From Hydrogenophaga sp. IBVHS1 (GTDB lineage: Bacteria; Pseudomonadota; Gammaproteobacteria; Burkholderiales; Burkholderiaceae_C): a stretch of DNA of 64,000 nt. Location of the stretch: assembly GCF_002127265.1 (NCBI RefSeq), contig NZ_NFUU01000001.1, positions 992,001-1,056,000 on the forward strand, in the 5' to 3' direction. Positions 54,827-63,768 of the stretch are shown here, in pieces. A model generated the notes under the pieces. It saw only the letters and a list, made by a program, of their open reading frames with translations, had not been told where the DNA came from and ran no database searches. Within the stretch, counting starts at the first letter, position 1. Every line of letters begins with the position of its first letter. Made by a program: the position numbers and the translations under genes.

Positions 54827-55276
54827 ATGCAGATTGACGTGAAGGTGCTGGACCCGCGCATGGCGAACCAGCTTCCGGCTTATGCCACCACTGGCAGCGC
54901 GGGCCTGGACCTGCGGGCCTGCCTCGACGCGCCGATCACCCTGGCACCCAACGCCTGGCAGCTGGTGCCCACGGGCCTGGCCATCCACCTGGCCGACCCG
55001 GGTTATGCCGCCATGATCCTGCCTCGCTCCGGCCTGGGCCACAAACACGGCATCGTGCTGGGCAACCTGGTGGGTCTGATCGACAGCGACTACCAGGGCC
55101 AGCTCATGGTGAGCGCCTGGAACCGCAGTGATGTGGCCTTCACCATCGAACCCATGGAGCGCATCGCGCAGATGGTGATCGTGCCGGTGGTGCAGGCGCG
55201 CTTCAACGTGGTGGATGATTTCGCTGCCGCGAGCGAGCGTGGTGCTGGCGGCTACGGGTCAACCGGCCGGGGCTGA
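54827..55276 (+). CDS. dut: dUTP diphosphatase
   Basis: A 149-aa trimeric dUTPase that keeps uracil out of DNA. Motifs: [16 protein letters not shown] [12 protein letters not shown] (motif 1), [15 protein letters not shown] (2), GLIDSDYQG (3), RIAQMVI (4) and the C-terminal [12 protein letters not shown] (5). Start codon has GGAG 8 nt upstream. It is convergent with slyD. Confidence 0.97.
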   Translation: MQIDVKVLDPRMANQLPAYATTGSAGLDLRACLDAPITLAPNAWQLVPTGLAIHLADPGYAAMILPRSGLGHKHGIVLGNLVGLIDSDYQGQLMVSAWNRSDVAFTIEPMERIAQMVIVPVVQARFNVVDDFAAASERGAGGYGSTGRG

Positions 55277-55288
55277 GCCCCTGCCGAT

Positions 55289-55840
55289 TCAGTGCAGTGT
55301 TCGCGGGCCGGGCGGCGTGATGCCCGGGCCCTGCAGTTCGTCGGGCGCATCCACTTCCATGCGGAAGAAGCCTGTGCCCAGCGTACCCCGACCAATTTCG
55401 CCTTCTTCCGCCTCACGCACCGCGTGCACCTTCATCACGATGCGCAGTGCGATGCCAGCCAGCGGGTGATTGCCGTCGAGCACCACATGCTCGGGATAGA
55501 TATCGCTCACGAAATACAAGCGATCTTTGGGGGCGGCCGGGTTGCATCCCTCGGGCAGGCCCTCGAACCCCATGCCCTCTTCGAGCTCGTCTGGCAACAG
55601 GTGCCGTGGTTCCAGGAACAGCAGGCGGTCGTCGTAGTCACCGAATCCATCCACGGGTTCCAGTTGCAGTTCCACCGTGTCGCCCGCCGAGTGGTTGAGC
55701 AAGGCTTCCTCGATCTTGGCCAGCAAGTCGTTGCCGCCCATCAGGAACTCCACCGGCTCCTCCAGAACGTCGAGCTCTTCGCCCAGCGTGTCCTTGAGGG
55801 TCCAGGTCAGTGCGACCACGCATTGTTGGTTGATTTTCAT
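55289..55840 (-). CDS. slyD: FKBP-type peptidyl-prolyl isomerase, SlyD-like
   Basis: A 183-aa chaperone/isomerase. The FKBP fold is interrupted by the IF chaperone domain: FLMGGNDLLAKIEEALLNHSAGD, then YDDRLLFLEPRHLLP, and the return segment VVLDGNHPLAGIALRIVMKVHAV. There is no metal-binding His/Cys tail of E. coli SlyD. The start at 55840 (MKINQQC) lies 14 bp from the divergent roxA start; GACAAT ends 6 nt upstream, so the message is probably leaderless. Confidence 0.9.
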   Translation of the reverse strand: MKINQQCVVALTWTLKDTLGEELDVLEEPVEFLMGGNDLLAKIEEALLNHSAGDTVELQLEPVDGFGDYDDRLLFLEPRHLLPDELEEGMGFEGLPEGCNPAAPKDRLYFVSDIYPEHVVLDGNHPLAGIALRIVMKVHAVREAEEGEIGRGTLGTGFFRMEVDAPDELQGPGITPPGPRTLH

Positions 55841-55842
55841 CC

Positions 55843-55852
55843 GACAATTGTC
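55843..55852. promoter_or_regulatory. Palindromic GACAATTGTC: shared -10 of slyD and roxA
   Basis: A perfect 10-bp palindrome is centred in the 14-bp gap between the two divergent start codons. On either strand GACAAT is followed by exactly 6 nt and then ATG. The same bases can thus act as a -10 in both directions, each producing a leaderless mRNA. The -35 regions would lie inside the opposite gene and are weak. Confidence 0.6.
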
Positions 55853-55854
55853 CC

Positions 55855-56997
55855 ATGACACAAGCCCTCCGATCCAGCCCGCCCGACGTACCGAGCACCC
55901 TGCTCGGGGGGCTCTCCCCAGCGCAGTTCATGCGTCGCCACTGGCAAAAGAAGCCGTTGCTCATTCGCGCGGCGATGCCCGGTTTCCAGCCGCTGCTCTC
56001 GCGCGCACAACTTTTCGAGTTGGCAGGGCAGGACGCGGTGGAGTCGCGCCTGATCGTGCAGCAGGGGGCCGGCTGGACGCTGCGCCAGGGGCCGCTCAGT
56101 CGCAGCAAGCTGCCGCCTTTGAAGCAACCCGGCTGGACGATGCTGCTTCAAGGCGTGGACCAGCACCTGGACGCCGCTCACGAGCTCTTGCAGCAGTTCC
56201 GTTTTGTGCCCGATGCCAGGCTCGACGACCTCATGATCTCCTGGGCCAGCGATGGCGGCGGGGTGGGTCCGCATTTCGACAGCTACGACGTGTTTCTTCT
56301 GCAGGCCACGGGTCAGCGCCACTGGCGCATCGGGCGGCAAACGGACTTCTCGCTGCAGCCCGATGTGCCCCTGAAGATCCTGAGTCAATTCGACCCCGAG
56401 GAAGAACACCTGCTGGGGCCGGGCGACATGCTCTACCTGCCGCCGCGCTGGGCGCACGACGGGGTGGCAGTGGGCGGCGATTGCAGCACTTACTCCATCG
56501 GCTTTCGCGCGCCGCAGCGCGGTGGCCTGGCCGGTGAGCTGTTGCAGCGCATGGCCGACGAACTGCAGGACGAAACGCTCTACCGAGATCCTCGGCAGCC
56601 CGCCACTGCGAACCCTGCGGCCATGCCGGTGGCGTTGCGCGATTTCGCGGTCGATGCCTTGCAGCGCCTGCTGGCCGATCGTCGATCGCTGGCGTGTGCG
56701 CTGGGCGAAGTCATGACCGAACCCAAGCCACGCATCTGGTTCGACGAGGCCTCGGGCAGCTGGGCACCGGGTGCCTTGCGACTGGACCGGCGCACGCGCA
56801 TGATGTACGACGAACACCACGTGTTCATCAATGGCGAGAGCTTTCGCGCGGGGGGTGCCGATGCCCGGCTCATGCGCGCCCTGGCCGACCGCCGGAGCCT
56901 GGCCGAACGCGAAGTGAAGCAAGCCAGCGAAGACGCAAAATCGTTGCTGCAGGACTGGTTTGAGGCCGGTTGGCTGCACCCGACTTTGAACCCATGA
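55855..56997 (+). CDS. roxA: Ribosomal protein uL16 arginine hydroxylase RoxA-like (cupin/JmjC)
   Basis: A 380-aa 2-oxoglutarate/Fe(II) oxygenase, like E. coli YcfD, that hydroxylates an Arg in ribosomal protein L16. N-terminus MRRHWQKKPLLIRAAMPGF and iron site HFDSYDVFLLQ (H-x-D) with later His in PPRWAHDGVAVG; GQRHWRIG also matches. The C-terminal winged helix region ends SLLQDWFEAGWLHP. Start at 55855, no ribosome binding site. Confidence 0.9.
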   Translation: MTQALRSSPPDVPSTLLGGLSPAQFMRRHWQKKPLLIRAAMPGFQPLLSRAQLFELAGQDAVESRLIVQQGAGWTLRQGPLSRSKLPPLKQPGWTMLLQGVDQHLDAAHELLQQFRFVPDARLDDLMISWASDGGGVGPHFDSYDVFLLQATGQRHWRIGRQTDFSLQPDVPLKILSQFDPEEEHLLGPGDMLYLPPRWAHDGVAVGGDCSTYSIGFRAPQRGGLAGELLQRMADELQDETLYRDPRQPATANPAAMPVALRDFAVDALQRLLADRRSLACALGEVMTEPKPRIWFDEASGSWAPGALRLDRRTRMMYDEHHVFINGESFRAGGADARLMRALADRRSLAEREVKQASEDAKSLLQDWFEAGWLHPTLNP

Positions 56998-57010
56998 AAG
57001 GGCGCCACCG

Positions 57011-57532
57011 ATGAACCCTGCCGAAGAATCTATCCCATCGCCCGAGCTGCCTGCGCTGCCGCAAGGCCGCCTCGAGGGACATGCCTTGTTTGTCGATCTG
57101 GTGCGTCAGGCGCTCGCCACAGCGGCGGCGGAAGGTTGGTCGCGCATTGTTCTTTGCGACGTCAATTTTGCCGACTGGCCGCTGGGCGAGCGTGATGTGG
57201 TGGCCTCGCTGCATGCGTGGTCGGCGCGCGGTCGCACCCTGCAACTGATCGCTCGCGATTTCCGAGATCTGCGCGAACGTCACCCCCGTTTCGTTCAGTG
57301 GCGCGTCACCTGGTCTCACCTGGTTGAAGCGCATGCGTGTTCTAGCGCCGCAGATGGCGATCTGCCGAGCGCCCTGTGGTCTCCCGGCTGGACGATGGAG
57401 CGGATCGATCCGTTGCGGGGCACGCTGCTGGCCAGCCACGACGCCGCACGGCGTGTGGCCTTGCGTGAGCAGCTGAACCAGTGGTGGCAAAAGGGGGCGC
57501 CGGCCTTCCCGGCGTCTACCCTCGGTCTCTGA
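57011..57532 (+). CDS. Conserved hypothetical protein, downstream of roxA
   Basis: A 173-aa soluble protein with alternating helix and strand (ALFVDLVRQALATAAAEGWSRIVLCDVNFADWPLGERDVV) and a Trp/Arg-rich second half. No motif I can name, no signal peptide or membrane helix. It starts 13 bp after roxA and is probably in the same transcript. I do not recognise the function; the Asp/Trp pattern and C-terminal REQLNQWW suggest a nucleic-acid or protein-binding domain only weakly. Confidence 0.75.
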   Translation: MNPAEESIPSPELPALPQGRLEGHALFVDLVRQALATAAAEGWSRIVLCDVNFADWPLGERDVVASLHAWSARGRTLQLIARDFRDLRERHPRFVQWRVTWSHLVEAHACSSAADGDLPSALWSPGWTMERIDPLRGTLLASHDAARRVALREQLNQWWQKGAPAFPASTLGL

Positions 57533-57536
57533 CCGC

Positions 57537-58640
57537 TTATTTCAGGTCGTCCGCCAGAAGTTGCGCGATGCGCTGCGCGTTGGCCGAGCCGTCGGCCTTG
57601 CCCTGGCCGTCAAGCACCGAAACCATGGTCTTGTTGTCGGTGCTGCGCACCACCACGCGGTAGCGTGCCGCACTCGCTTCGGGGGTGGAGCCACCGAAAA
57701 TGCGGCTGATGAAGCCGGGCTTGGTGGTGGCCACGGGTTCGACATAGCGCACGAAGTACGTGCCCTGGCTGCGGTCGCGGTCTTCCACGGTGAAGCCGGT
57801 GCGGTCCAGCGAAAGGCCCACGCGGCGCCAGGCGCGGTCGAAGTTGTCGTCGAACTGAACCACGGGCGCGTTGTTCACCATGGTCATGCGGGCCGCGGCC
57901 TGCGCGGGTGCCGTGGCCGTCACGGCCTTGGCCTGCGCTTCGCTCACGCCGAGCTTGATCATCATCCGGCGCAGAAATTCGGTTTCCAGTTCGACGTCGG
58001 CCGGGCGCGGCTGCCAGATGGTCTGGTCTTTGTCCTTGGTGGAGTAGACCTCGATCATGCCGCGGTGGCTGATGTAAACCTCGGTACCGCCCGCGGCGTT
58101 GCGCTCCAGACGGGTGCGGAACTTGTCGCGTTCGCCAGTGGAATACAGGCTGTCGAAGATCTTGCCGATGGTCGACCGGATGATGTCCTGAGGCAACTTG
58201 GCGCGGTTCTCGGCCCAGTCCGTCTCCATGATGCCCAGCGATTCCTGGTCGATTTCAAGCAGGAATCCGTTTTCTTGCCAGAAATCGCGCACCGGGCTCC
58301 AGAGCTTGTCGGCCGGGCGGTCGACCACCAGCCAGCGCTGCGTGCCTGCGCGCTCGATGCGCACATCGCCCACGCTCACAGTGGCGGTGCCGGTACCGGC
58401 TGCGGCAGGCTGGGCGCTCTGGTACCCGCTGGCGGTCACCACCGAGCCGGGCACGTTGTAGCGCGAATCGCGGCTGAGTTGCGTCAGGTCCGGCGGCACG
58501 TCCAGCGTGCTGCCGCGCGCGGCGCCCTTGTAGTCGATCTTGTCTTCCTGGAGAACGGAGCAACCCGAAACCACCAGCGCGACCACCGCCAGCATGCCCA
58601 GGCGGGCTGGCAGATGGGAGGTGGACAGAGGCTGGCTCAT
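57537..58640 (-). CDS. bamC: Outer membrane protein assembly factor BamC
   Basis: A 367-aa lipoprotein of the Bam complex. The lipobox is VVSGCS (Cys near residue 26) after a hydrophobic signal. Two helix-grip domains follow (RWLVVDRPADKLWSPVRDFWQENGFLLEIDQ; and RAWRRVGLSLDRTGFTVEDRDRSQGTYFVRYV). The conserved unstructured N-terminal region (IDYKGAARGSTLDVPPDLTQ) is present. An ATG at 58679 would add 13 residues; 58640 is preferred. It follows dapA by 90 bp, the usual order. Confidence 0.93.
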   Translation of the reverse strand: MSQPLSTSHLPARLGMLAVVALVVSGCSVLQEDKIDYKGAARGSTLDVPPDLTQLSRDSRYNVPGSVVTASGYQSAQPAAAGTGTATVSVGDVRIERAGTQRWLVVDRPADKLWSPVRDFWQENGFLLEIDQESLGIMETDWAENRAKLPQDIIRSTIGKIFDSLYSTGERDKFRTRLERNAAGGTEVYISHRGMIEVYSTKDKDQTIWQPRPADVELETEFLRRMMIKLGVSEAQAKAVTATAPAQAAARMTMVNNAPVVQFDDNFDRAWRRVGLSLDRTGFTVEDRDRSQGTYFVRYVEPVATTKPGFISRIFGGSTPEASAARYRVVVRSTDNKTMVSVLDGQGKADGSANAQRIAQLLADDLK

Positions 58641-58730
58641 CCGGTTGAGGTGGGTCGTGTTCGGGGTGCGGATGGACATGAGGGGGGCTTGGTAGGAACA
58701 GGTGGAATTCGAGGAAGGCGCGCGGCCCGA

Positions 58731-59630
58731 TCAGGACAGCAGGCCGCTTTCTTTCAGCGCACCCTCGACCAGCGGCACGAGGTTTCGCGACATCGGTGTC
58801 ATGGGCAGGCGCAAGGTTTCCCCGCAAAGGCCGAGGCGTGCCATGGCCCACTTGAGCGGGATGGGGTTGGCTTCGACGAAAAGATTCTTGTGCACCGGCA
58901 GCAGGCGCATCTGGATGTCCATCGCTCGCTTCACGTCGCCCGCGATGGCGGCGACGCACAGCTCGTGCATGAGACGGGGCGCAATGTTGGCGGTGACGCT
59001 CACATTGCCCTGGCCGCCGCACAGCATGAGTGCCACGGCGGTGGGGTCGTCGCCCGAGTAAACGGCAAACCCCTTGGGCACTTCCCGGATGAGCCACTGC
59101 GCGCGCTCGATGTTGCCGGTGGCTTCCTTGATGCCGACGATGCCAGGCACCTGGGCCAGACGCAGCACGGTGTCGTGGTGCATGTCACCCACGGTGCGGC
59201 CGGGCACGTTGTAGAGCACGGTGGGCAGATCGCCCACGGCTTCGGCAATGGCCTTGAAGTGCTGGTACTGGCCTTCCTGCGTGGGCTTGTTGTAGTAGGG
59301 CACCACCTGCAACTGGCAGTCGGCACCGACGCTGCGCGCGAAGCGGGCCAGCTCGATCGCCTCGGCGGTGGAATTGGCGCCGCACCCAGCCATGATGGGC
59401 ACGCGCTTCTCGCCGTGGGTGCGCGCCTGCTCCACCGACACCCGGATGATTTCGCAGTGCTCTTCCACCGTGACGGTGGGCGATTCGCCCGTGGTGCCAA
59501 CGACGCCGATGCAGTCGGTGCCTTCGGTGATGTGCCAGTCGATGAGCTTGCGCAAGGCGGCGTAGTCCACGCTGCCGTCTTCCTGCATGGGCGTGACCAG
59601 GGCGACGATGCTGCCGGTGATGGGTGTCAT
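58731..59630 (-). CDS. dapA: 4-hydroxy-tetrahydrodipicolinate synthase
   Basis: A 299-aa (beta/alpha)8 aldolase for lysine and diaminopimelate synthesis. Schiff-base Lys in GIKEATGN, the GTTGESPT phosphate-like loop, catalytic Tyr in YNVPGRT, and Arg in RLMHELC context. Start matches the conserved [15 protein letters not shown]. It precedes bamC. No other lysine gene is in the window. Confidence 0.96.
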   Translation of the reverse strand: MTPITGSIVALVTPMQEDGSVDYAALRKLIDWHITEGTDCIGVVGTTGESPTVTVEEHCEIIRVSVEQARTHGEKRVPIMAGCGANSTAEAIELARFARSVGADCQLQVVPYYNKPTQEGQYQHFKAIAEAVGDLPTVLYNVPGRTVGDMHHDTVLRLAQVPGIVGIKEATGNIERAQWLIREVPKGFAVYSGDDPTAVALMLCGGQGNVSVTANIAPRLMHELCVAAIAGDVKRAMDIQMRLLPVHKNLFVEANPIPLKWAMARLGLCGETLRLPMTPMSRNLVPLVEGALKESGLLS

Positions 59631-59705
59631 GTTTGGGGGTCCGGTGGAGGGCGCCGGGTTCGCCCTTTTCAGCAGGACGCGGGCCGGGCGCGCGAATCAC
59701 GCATT

Positions 59706-60260
59706 CTACTCAGTGGCATCCAGTGGATACCTCGGGGGGGAGCCGGGGGTGGACGGGCGTTTTCGGACTGCCGCGATGCGCTGCACGAATCGCTCCGGGC
59801 GGTCGCAGAACCCATTTTCATAAGCCACCACCGTGAGTTCCTCGCAGGCGGCCAGAAGTTCACCGGTTTGAAGCAGAAAGTCGGGTCGCGAGGGCTTCCC
59901 CACGCTTTCGTTGCCGCTGGCGAAGGTCTCGTAGATCAGCACGCCGCCGTCGGCCAGGCTGGTCACGATCACCGGCAGCAGCGGGCGCCAGAGGTAGTTG
60001 GTCACCACCACGGCGTCGAAACGTTCGCCCTCGAAGGGCCACGGGCCGTTCTCGATGTCGGCCAGTTGCGCCCGCCCGATGCCCGCCACGGAGGCGATGG
60101 CCTCTGGCGAACGGTCCACACCGGTGACGGTATGACCACGCTGTGCGAACCACCGCATGTGGCGACCGTGGCCACAAGCCACGTCCAGCACGCTGCCACC
60201 GTCCGGCACCAGATGCGCCCAGCGTTGCACCCAGGCCGAAGGCGCCTCGGTGCCGTGCAT
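59706..60260 (-). CDS. Class I SAM-dependent methyltransferase
   Basis: A 184-aa Rossmann methyltransferase. SAM motif I is VLDVACGHGRHMRWFAQRG (residues 25-43), the acidic motif II is TGVDRSPEAIA and motif IV is FDAVVVTNYLW. The later YETFASGNE motif resembles tellurite/TehB-like or small-molecule methyltransferases. Substrate unknown. Its ATG overlaps the TGA of the 42-aa small protein gene (TGATG), so translation is coupled. Confidence 0.88.
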   Translation of the reverse strand: MHGTEAPSAWVQRWAHLVPDGGSVLDVACGHGRHMRWFAQRGHTVTGVDRSPEAIASVAGIGRAQLADIENGPWPFEGERFDAVVVTNYLWRPLLPVIVTSLADGGVLIYETFASGNESVGKPSRPDFLLQTGELLAACEELTVVAYENGFCDRPERFVQRIAAVRKRPSTPGSPPRYPLDATE

Positions 60261-60388
60261 CAGAAGCAGCTCCAGATCTGGTCGGCGAGGTTGACGAGAA
60301 ATTCGGGTCGCTGGTAGAGCGTGAGTGTGGCCAGAAGACCCGCCGCCACGGCAGTCCAGGCCAGTGCGCGCAGCGCCAGGGGCCTCAC
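60260..60388 (-). CDS. 42-aa membrane-segment protein between MFS and methyltransferase genes
   Basis: A short reading frame (GTG 60388 to TGA 60260) that starts inside the MFS stop (GTGA) and stops in the methyltransferase start (TGATG). It encodes MRPLALRALAWTAVAAGL, then a hydrophobic stretch and a polar end (ADQIWSCF). One membrane segment is predicted. The perfect double coupling makes translation likely. No family is known to me; it might anchor or regulate its neighbours. Confidence 0.6.
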   Translation of the reverse strand: MRPLALRALAWTAVAAGLLATLTLYQRPEFLVNLADQIWSCF

Positions 60389-61632
60389 GCCGCCGCTCCC
60401 ATGGCGCGTGGTTCGCGCACGATCGGTGTCTCGCGCACCGGCAGGTTGATGAGGCCGGCAAAGATGCCCAGTGCGATGGCGAGGTACCAGACGATGTCGT
60501 AGCTGCCCGTGCGGTCGTACAGCACGCCGCCCAGCCACACGCCCATGAAGCTGCCGATCTGGTGGCTGAAGAACACAAAGCCGCTGAGCATGGACATGTG
60601 GGCCACGCCAAAAATCTGGGCCAGCACGGCGTTGGTCGGTGGCACGGTGGAAAGCCACAGCACGCCCATGACGCTGGCGAACACATACACACTGGCGGGC
60701 GAGAGCGGCACGATGAGGAACACAGCGATGACCAGCGCGCGCGCGAAGTAGATGAACGCCAGGATGTGGCGCTTGGCGAGGCGCTGGCCCAGCGCCCCGG
60801 CTGCGTAGGTGCCCACCACGTTGAACAGCCCGATCAGCGCCAGTGCGTAGCTGGCCACCTGGGGCGACAGACCGTTGTCCTTGAGGTAGCTGGGCATGTG
60901 CACGCCAATGAACACCACCTGGAAACCGCAGACGAAATAGCCCGCCATGAGCAGCTGGAAGCTGCGGTAGCGGAAGGCTTCGCGCAGCGCCTGGGCGATC
61001 GTCTGCTCGCGCTTCGGTGCCTCGCCAGCCGCAAAGCCGGGCTCGCGCAGACCCAGGGCCAGCGGGATGATGAGCAGCAGCACCACGCCCAGGAACAGCA
61101 GCGCCTGCTGCCAGCCCACGTTGCTGATCAGCCAGCCTTCCACCGGCACCATGAGGAACTGGCCGAACGAGCCCGCCGCCGCCGCGACACCCATGGCCCA
61201 GGAGCGCTTTTCCGCCGGAATCTGCCGGCCGATCACGCCGTAGATGACGGCGTAGGTGGTGCCGGCCTGTGCGGCTCCAATGAGCACACCGGTGGTGAGG
61301 GCGAACATGAGCGAACTGGTGCTCAATGCCATGCCGGCCATGCCCAGCCCATAGAGCACCGCGCCGCCAGCGAGCACGCGGAACGCGCCGAATCGGTCCG
61401 CCGCCATGCCGGCGAAGATGCCGAACAGGCCCCAGGAAAGGTTCTGGATCGCCAGCGCGAAGGAGAAGGTTTCTCGGGTCCAGCCCTGGGCCTGTGTGAT
61501 GGGTTGCAGCCACAGACCGAAGCCGTGTCGCACGCCCATCGACAACGTGACGATCAATGCGCCGCAGGCCAGCACTTGCAGGGTCGACAGGCGCGGGGTG
61601 AGGGGAGTGGGAAAGGAGGCAGAAGACGACAT
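60385..61632 (-). CDS. MFS transporter
   Basis: A 415-aa major facilitator permease with 12 helices. It begins MSSSASFPTPLTPRLSTLQVLACGALIVTLSMGVRHGFGLWLQPI; the loop 2-3 signature is GMAADRFGAFRVLAGG. The pattern is close to the oxalate/formate or monocarboxylate-type antiporters, but the substrate is unknown. It leads the operon with the 42-aa and methyltransferase genes. The start at 61632 avoids extension into the divergent parE promoter. Confidence 0.85.
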   Translation of the reverse strand: MSSSASFPTPLTPRLSTLQVLACGALIVTLSMGVRHGFGLWLQPITQAQGWTRETFSFALAIQNLSWGLFGIFAGMAADRFGAFRVLAGGAVLYGLGMAGMALSTSSLMFALTTGVLIGAAQAGTTYAVIYGVIGRQIPAEKRSWAMGVAAAAGSFGQFLMVPVEGWLISNVGWQQALLFLGVVLLLIIPLALGLREPGFAAGEAPKREQTIAQALREAFRYRSFQLLMAGYFVCGFQVVFIGVHMPSYLKDNGLSPQVASYALALIGLFNVVGTYAAGALGQRLAKRHILAFIYFARALVIAVFLIVPLSPASVYVFASVMGVLWLSTVPPTNAVLAQIFGVAHMSMLSGFVFFSHQIGSFMGVWLGGVLYDRTGSYDIVWYLAIALGIFAGLINLPVRETPIVREPRAMGAAA

Positions 61633-61737
61633 CCGCGAACTGTAGCGAAGAAGCCGCCGACTTGCCCGACCTGCCTTTGACATCGGACGCCGGGATTGAT
61701 GATCCGGACGCATGGATCGCCCGCCTGGTGTCAAAGT

Positions 61738-61753
61738 CTGTATCTGCATACAG
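61738..61753. promoter_or_regulatory. LexA-like palindrome in the MFS/parE divergent gap
   Basis: CTGTATCTGCATACAG (CTGT-N8-ACAG) matches the LexA SOS box form. It lies 50 bp before parE, overlapping the likely -35. A GntR-type TCTGTATAC site is related; identity not settled. Confidence 0.45.
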
Positions 61754-61773
61754 TGTTTCGGGACGGTCGCGCA

Positions 61774-61779
61774 TACAAT
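61774..61779 (+). promoter_or_regulatory. -10-like TACAAT immediately before parE
   Basis: TACAAT ends 8 nt before the parE ATG; the -35 region (CAGTGT, 17 bp upstream) is poor and overlaps the palindrome at 61738-61753. Confidence 0.5.
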
Positions 61780-61787
61780 CCGCCCCC

Positions 61788-63758
61788 ATGGCGACCCAAA
61801 CCCCCCCCGAATATTCCGAGGGCTCGATCCGAGTCCTCAAGGGCCTTGAGCCGGTCAAGCAGCGCCCGGGCATGTACACCCGGACCGACAACCCGCTCCA
61901 CATCATCCAGGAAGTGCTGGACAACGCCGCCGACGAGGCCCTGGCCGGATACGGCAAGAAGATCAAGGTCACGTTGCACACCGACGGCTCGGTGAGCGTG
62001 GAAGACGACGGACGCGGCATCCCTTTTGGCCTGCACCCGGAAGAAAAGGCCCCGGTGGTGGAGCTGGTGTTCACCCGGCTGCACGCGGGGGGCAAGTTCG
62101 ACAAGGGCAAGGGCGGTGCCTACAGCTTCTCTGGCGGGTTGCATGGCGTGGGTGTGAGCGTCACCAATGCGCTCTCCACGCGCCTGGAGGTGGCCAGCTA
62201 TCGCGAAGGTCAGGTGGCCCGGCTGGCGTTTTCCGCCGGCGACGTGATCGAGCCTCTGGTGCTCGCGCCCAAGGGTGAGGGCGACCGCAAGCAGGGCACC
62301 ACCGTGCGCGCCTGGCCCGATGCCAAGTATTTCGAGTCAGCCGTCCTGCCCATGGCCGAACTCACGCACCTGCTGCGCAGCAAGGCCGTGCTCATGCCCG
62401 GCGTCAGCGTCACGCTGGTGAACGAAAAGACCAAAGACGCGCAGACTTGGATTTACAAGGGCGGCCTGCGCGACTACCTGCAGCAGACCCTGAACGGCGA
62501 CCCCGTGATCCCGCTGTTTGAGGGCGAGGGTTTTGCCGACAGCGGACACGACAGCTTTGCCGAAGGCGAGGGCGCCTCCTGGTGCGTGGCCTTTACCGAA
62601 GACGGCCAGCCGGTGCGCGAGAGCTATGTGAACCTGATTCCCACGAGTGCCGGCGGCACGCACGAGAGCGGTCTGCGCGACGGGCTGTTCCAGGCCGTCA
62701 AGGGCTTCATCGAGCTGCACGCGTTGCTGCCCAAGGGCGTGAAGCTGTTGCCCGAAGACGTGTTCGCGCGTGCCAGCTACGTGCTCTCCGCCAAGGTGCT
62801 CGATCCCCAGTTCCAGGGCCAGATCAAGGAGCGCTTGAATTCGCGGGACGCGGTGCGCCTGGTCGGCAGCTTCGTGCGCCCTGCGCTCGAACTCTGGCTC
62901 AACCAGCATGTCGATTACGGCAAGAAGCTCGCGGAACTCGCCATCAAGGCCGCGCAATTCCGGCAGAAGGCGGGCCAGAAGGTCGAGAAGCGCAAGGGCT
63001 CCGGCGTGGCCGTGCTGCCCGGCAAGCTTACCGACTGCGAGAGCAAGGACCTGGCGCACAACGAGGTGTTTCTGGTCGAAGGCGACTCGGCCGGTGGCAG
63101 CGCCAAGATGGGCCGCGACAAGGAAAGCCAGGCGGTGCTGCCGCTGCGCGGCAAGGTGCTCAACACCTGGGAGGTGGAGCGCGACCGGCTGTTCGCCAAC
63201 ACCGAGATCCACGACATCGCGGTCGCCATCGGCGTGGACCCGCACGGTCCCAACGACACGCCCGAACTTTCCGGCCTGCGCTACGGCAAGGTCTGCATCC
63301 TCAGCGATGCCGACGTGGACGGCTCGCACATCCAGGTGCTGTTGCTCACCTTGTTCTTCCGGCATTTCCCCAAGCTCATCGAAACCGGCCATGTGTTTGT
63401 GGCGCGCCCGCCGCTGTTCCGGGTGGACATTCCCGCGCGCGGCAAGAAGCCGGCCGCCAAGCAGTACGCGCTGGACGAAGGCGAGCTGCACGCCATCCTG
63501 GACAAATGTGGCAAGGACGGCGTGCCCAGGGACAAGTGCCAGATCAGCCGCTTCAAAGGCCTGGGCGAGATGAGCGCCGAGCAGCTGTGGGACACCACCC
63601 TCAACCCCGACACCCGACGCCTCATGCCCGTGGTGCTCGGCGCCATCGACTTTGCCGGCACCGAAGCCCTCATCACCAAGCTCATGGGCAAGGGCGAAGC
63701 CGCCTCACGCCGGGAGTTGATGGAGTTGCATGGCGACTCGGTAGAAATCGATATCTGA
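61788..63758 (+). CDS. parE: DNA topoisomerase IV subunit B
   Basis: A 656-aa GHKL ATPase/TOPRIM subunit that decatenates chromosomes with ParC. N-terminal ATP site [25 protein letters not shown], and [21 protein letters not shown] motif [27 protein letters not shown] and DADVDGSHI. The absence of the long GyrB insertion and the following parC identify it as ParE rather than GyrB. The ATG at 61788 is preferred; an upstream ATG would include the promoter and palindrome. Confidence 0.95.
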   Translation: MATQTPPEYSEGSIRVLKGLEPVKQRPGMYTRTDNPLHIIQEVLDNAADEALAGYGKKIKVTLHTDGSVSVEDDGRGIPFGLHPEEKAPVVELVFTRLHAGGKFDKGKGGAYSFSGGLHGVGVSVTNALSTRLEVASYREGQVARLAFSAGDVIEPLVLAPKGEGDRKQGTTVRAWPDAKYFESAVLPMAELTHLLRSKAVLMPGVSVTLVNEKTKDAQTWIYKGGLRDYLQQTLNGDPVIPLFEGEGFADSGHDSFAEGEGASWCVAFTEDGQPVRESYVNLIPTSAGGTHESGLRDGLFQAVKGFIELHALLPKGVKLLPEDVFARASYVLSAKVLDPQFQGQIKERLNSRDAVRLVGSFVRPALELWLNQHVDYGKKLAELAIKAAQFRQKAGQKVEKRKGSGVAVLPGKLTDCESKDLAHNEVFLVEGDSAGGSAKMGRDKESQAVLPLRGKVLNTWEVERDRLFANTEIHDIAVAIGVDPHGPNDTPELSGLRYGKVCILSDADVDGSHIQVLLLTLFFRHFPKLIETGHVFVARPPLFRVDIPARGKKPAAKQYALDEGELHAILDKCGKDGVPRDKCQISRFKGLGEMSAEQLWDTTLNPDTRRLMPVVLGAIDFAGTEALITKLMGKGEAASRRELMELHGDSVEIDI

Positions 63759-63768
63759 ATCTGAAGTC

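Noticed and set aside
57561-60317. A 918-codon open frame on the plus strand across bamC, dapA and the methyltransferase gene
   Set aside because: All three minus-strand genes have diagnostic motifs; the long frame has none and is antisense.
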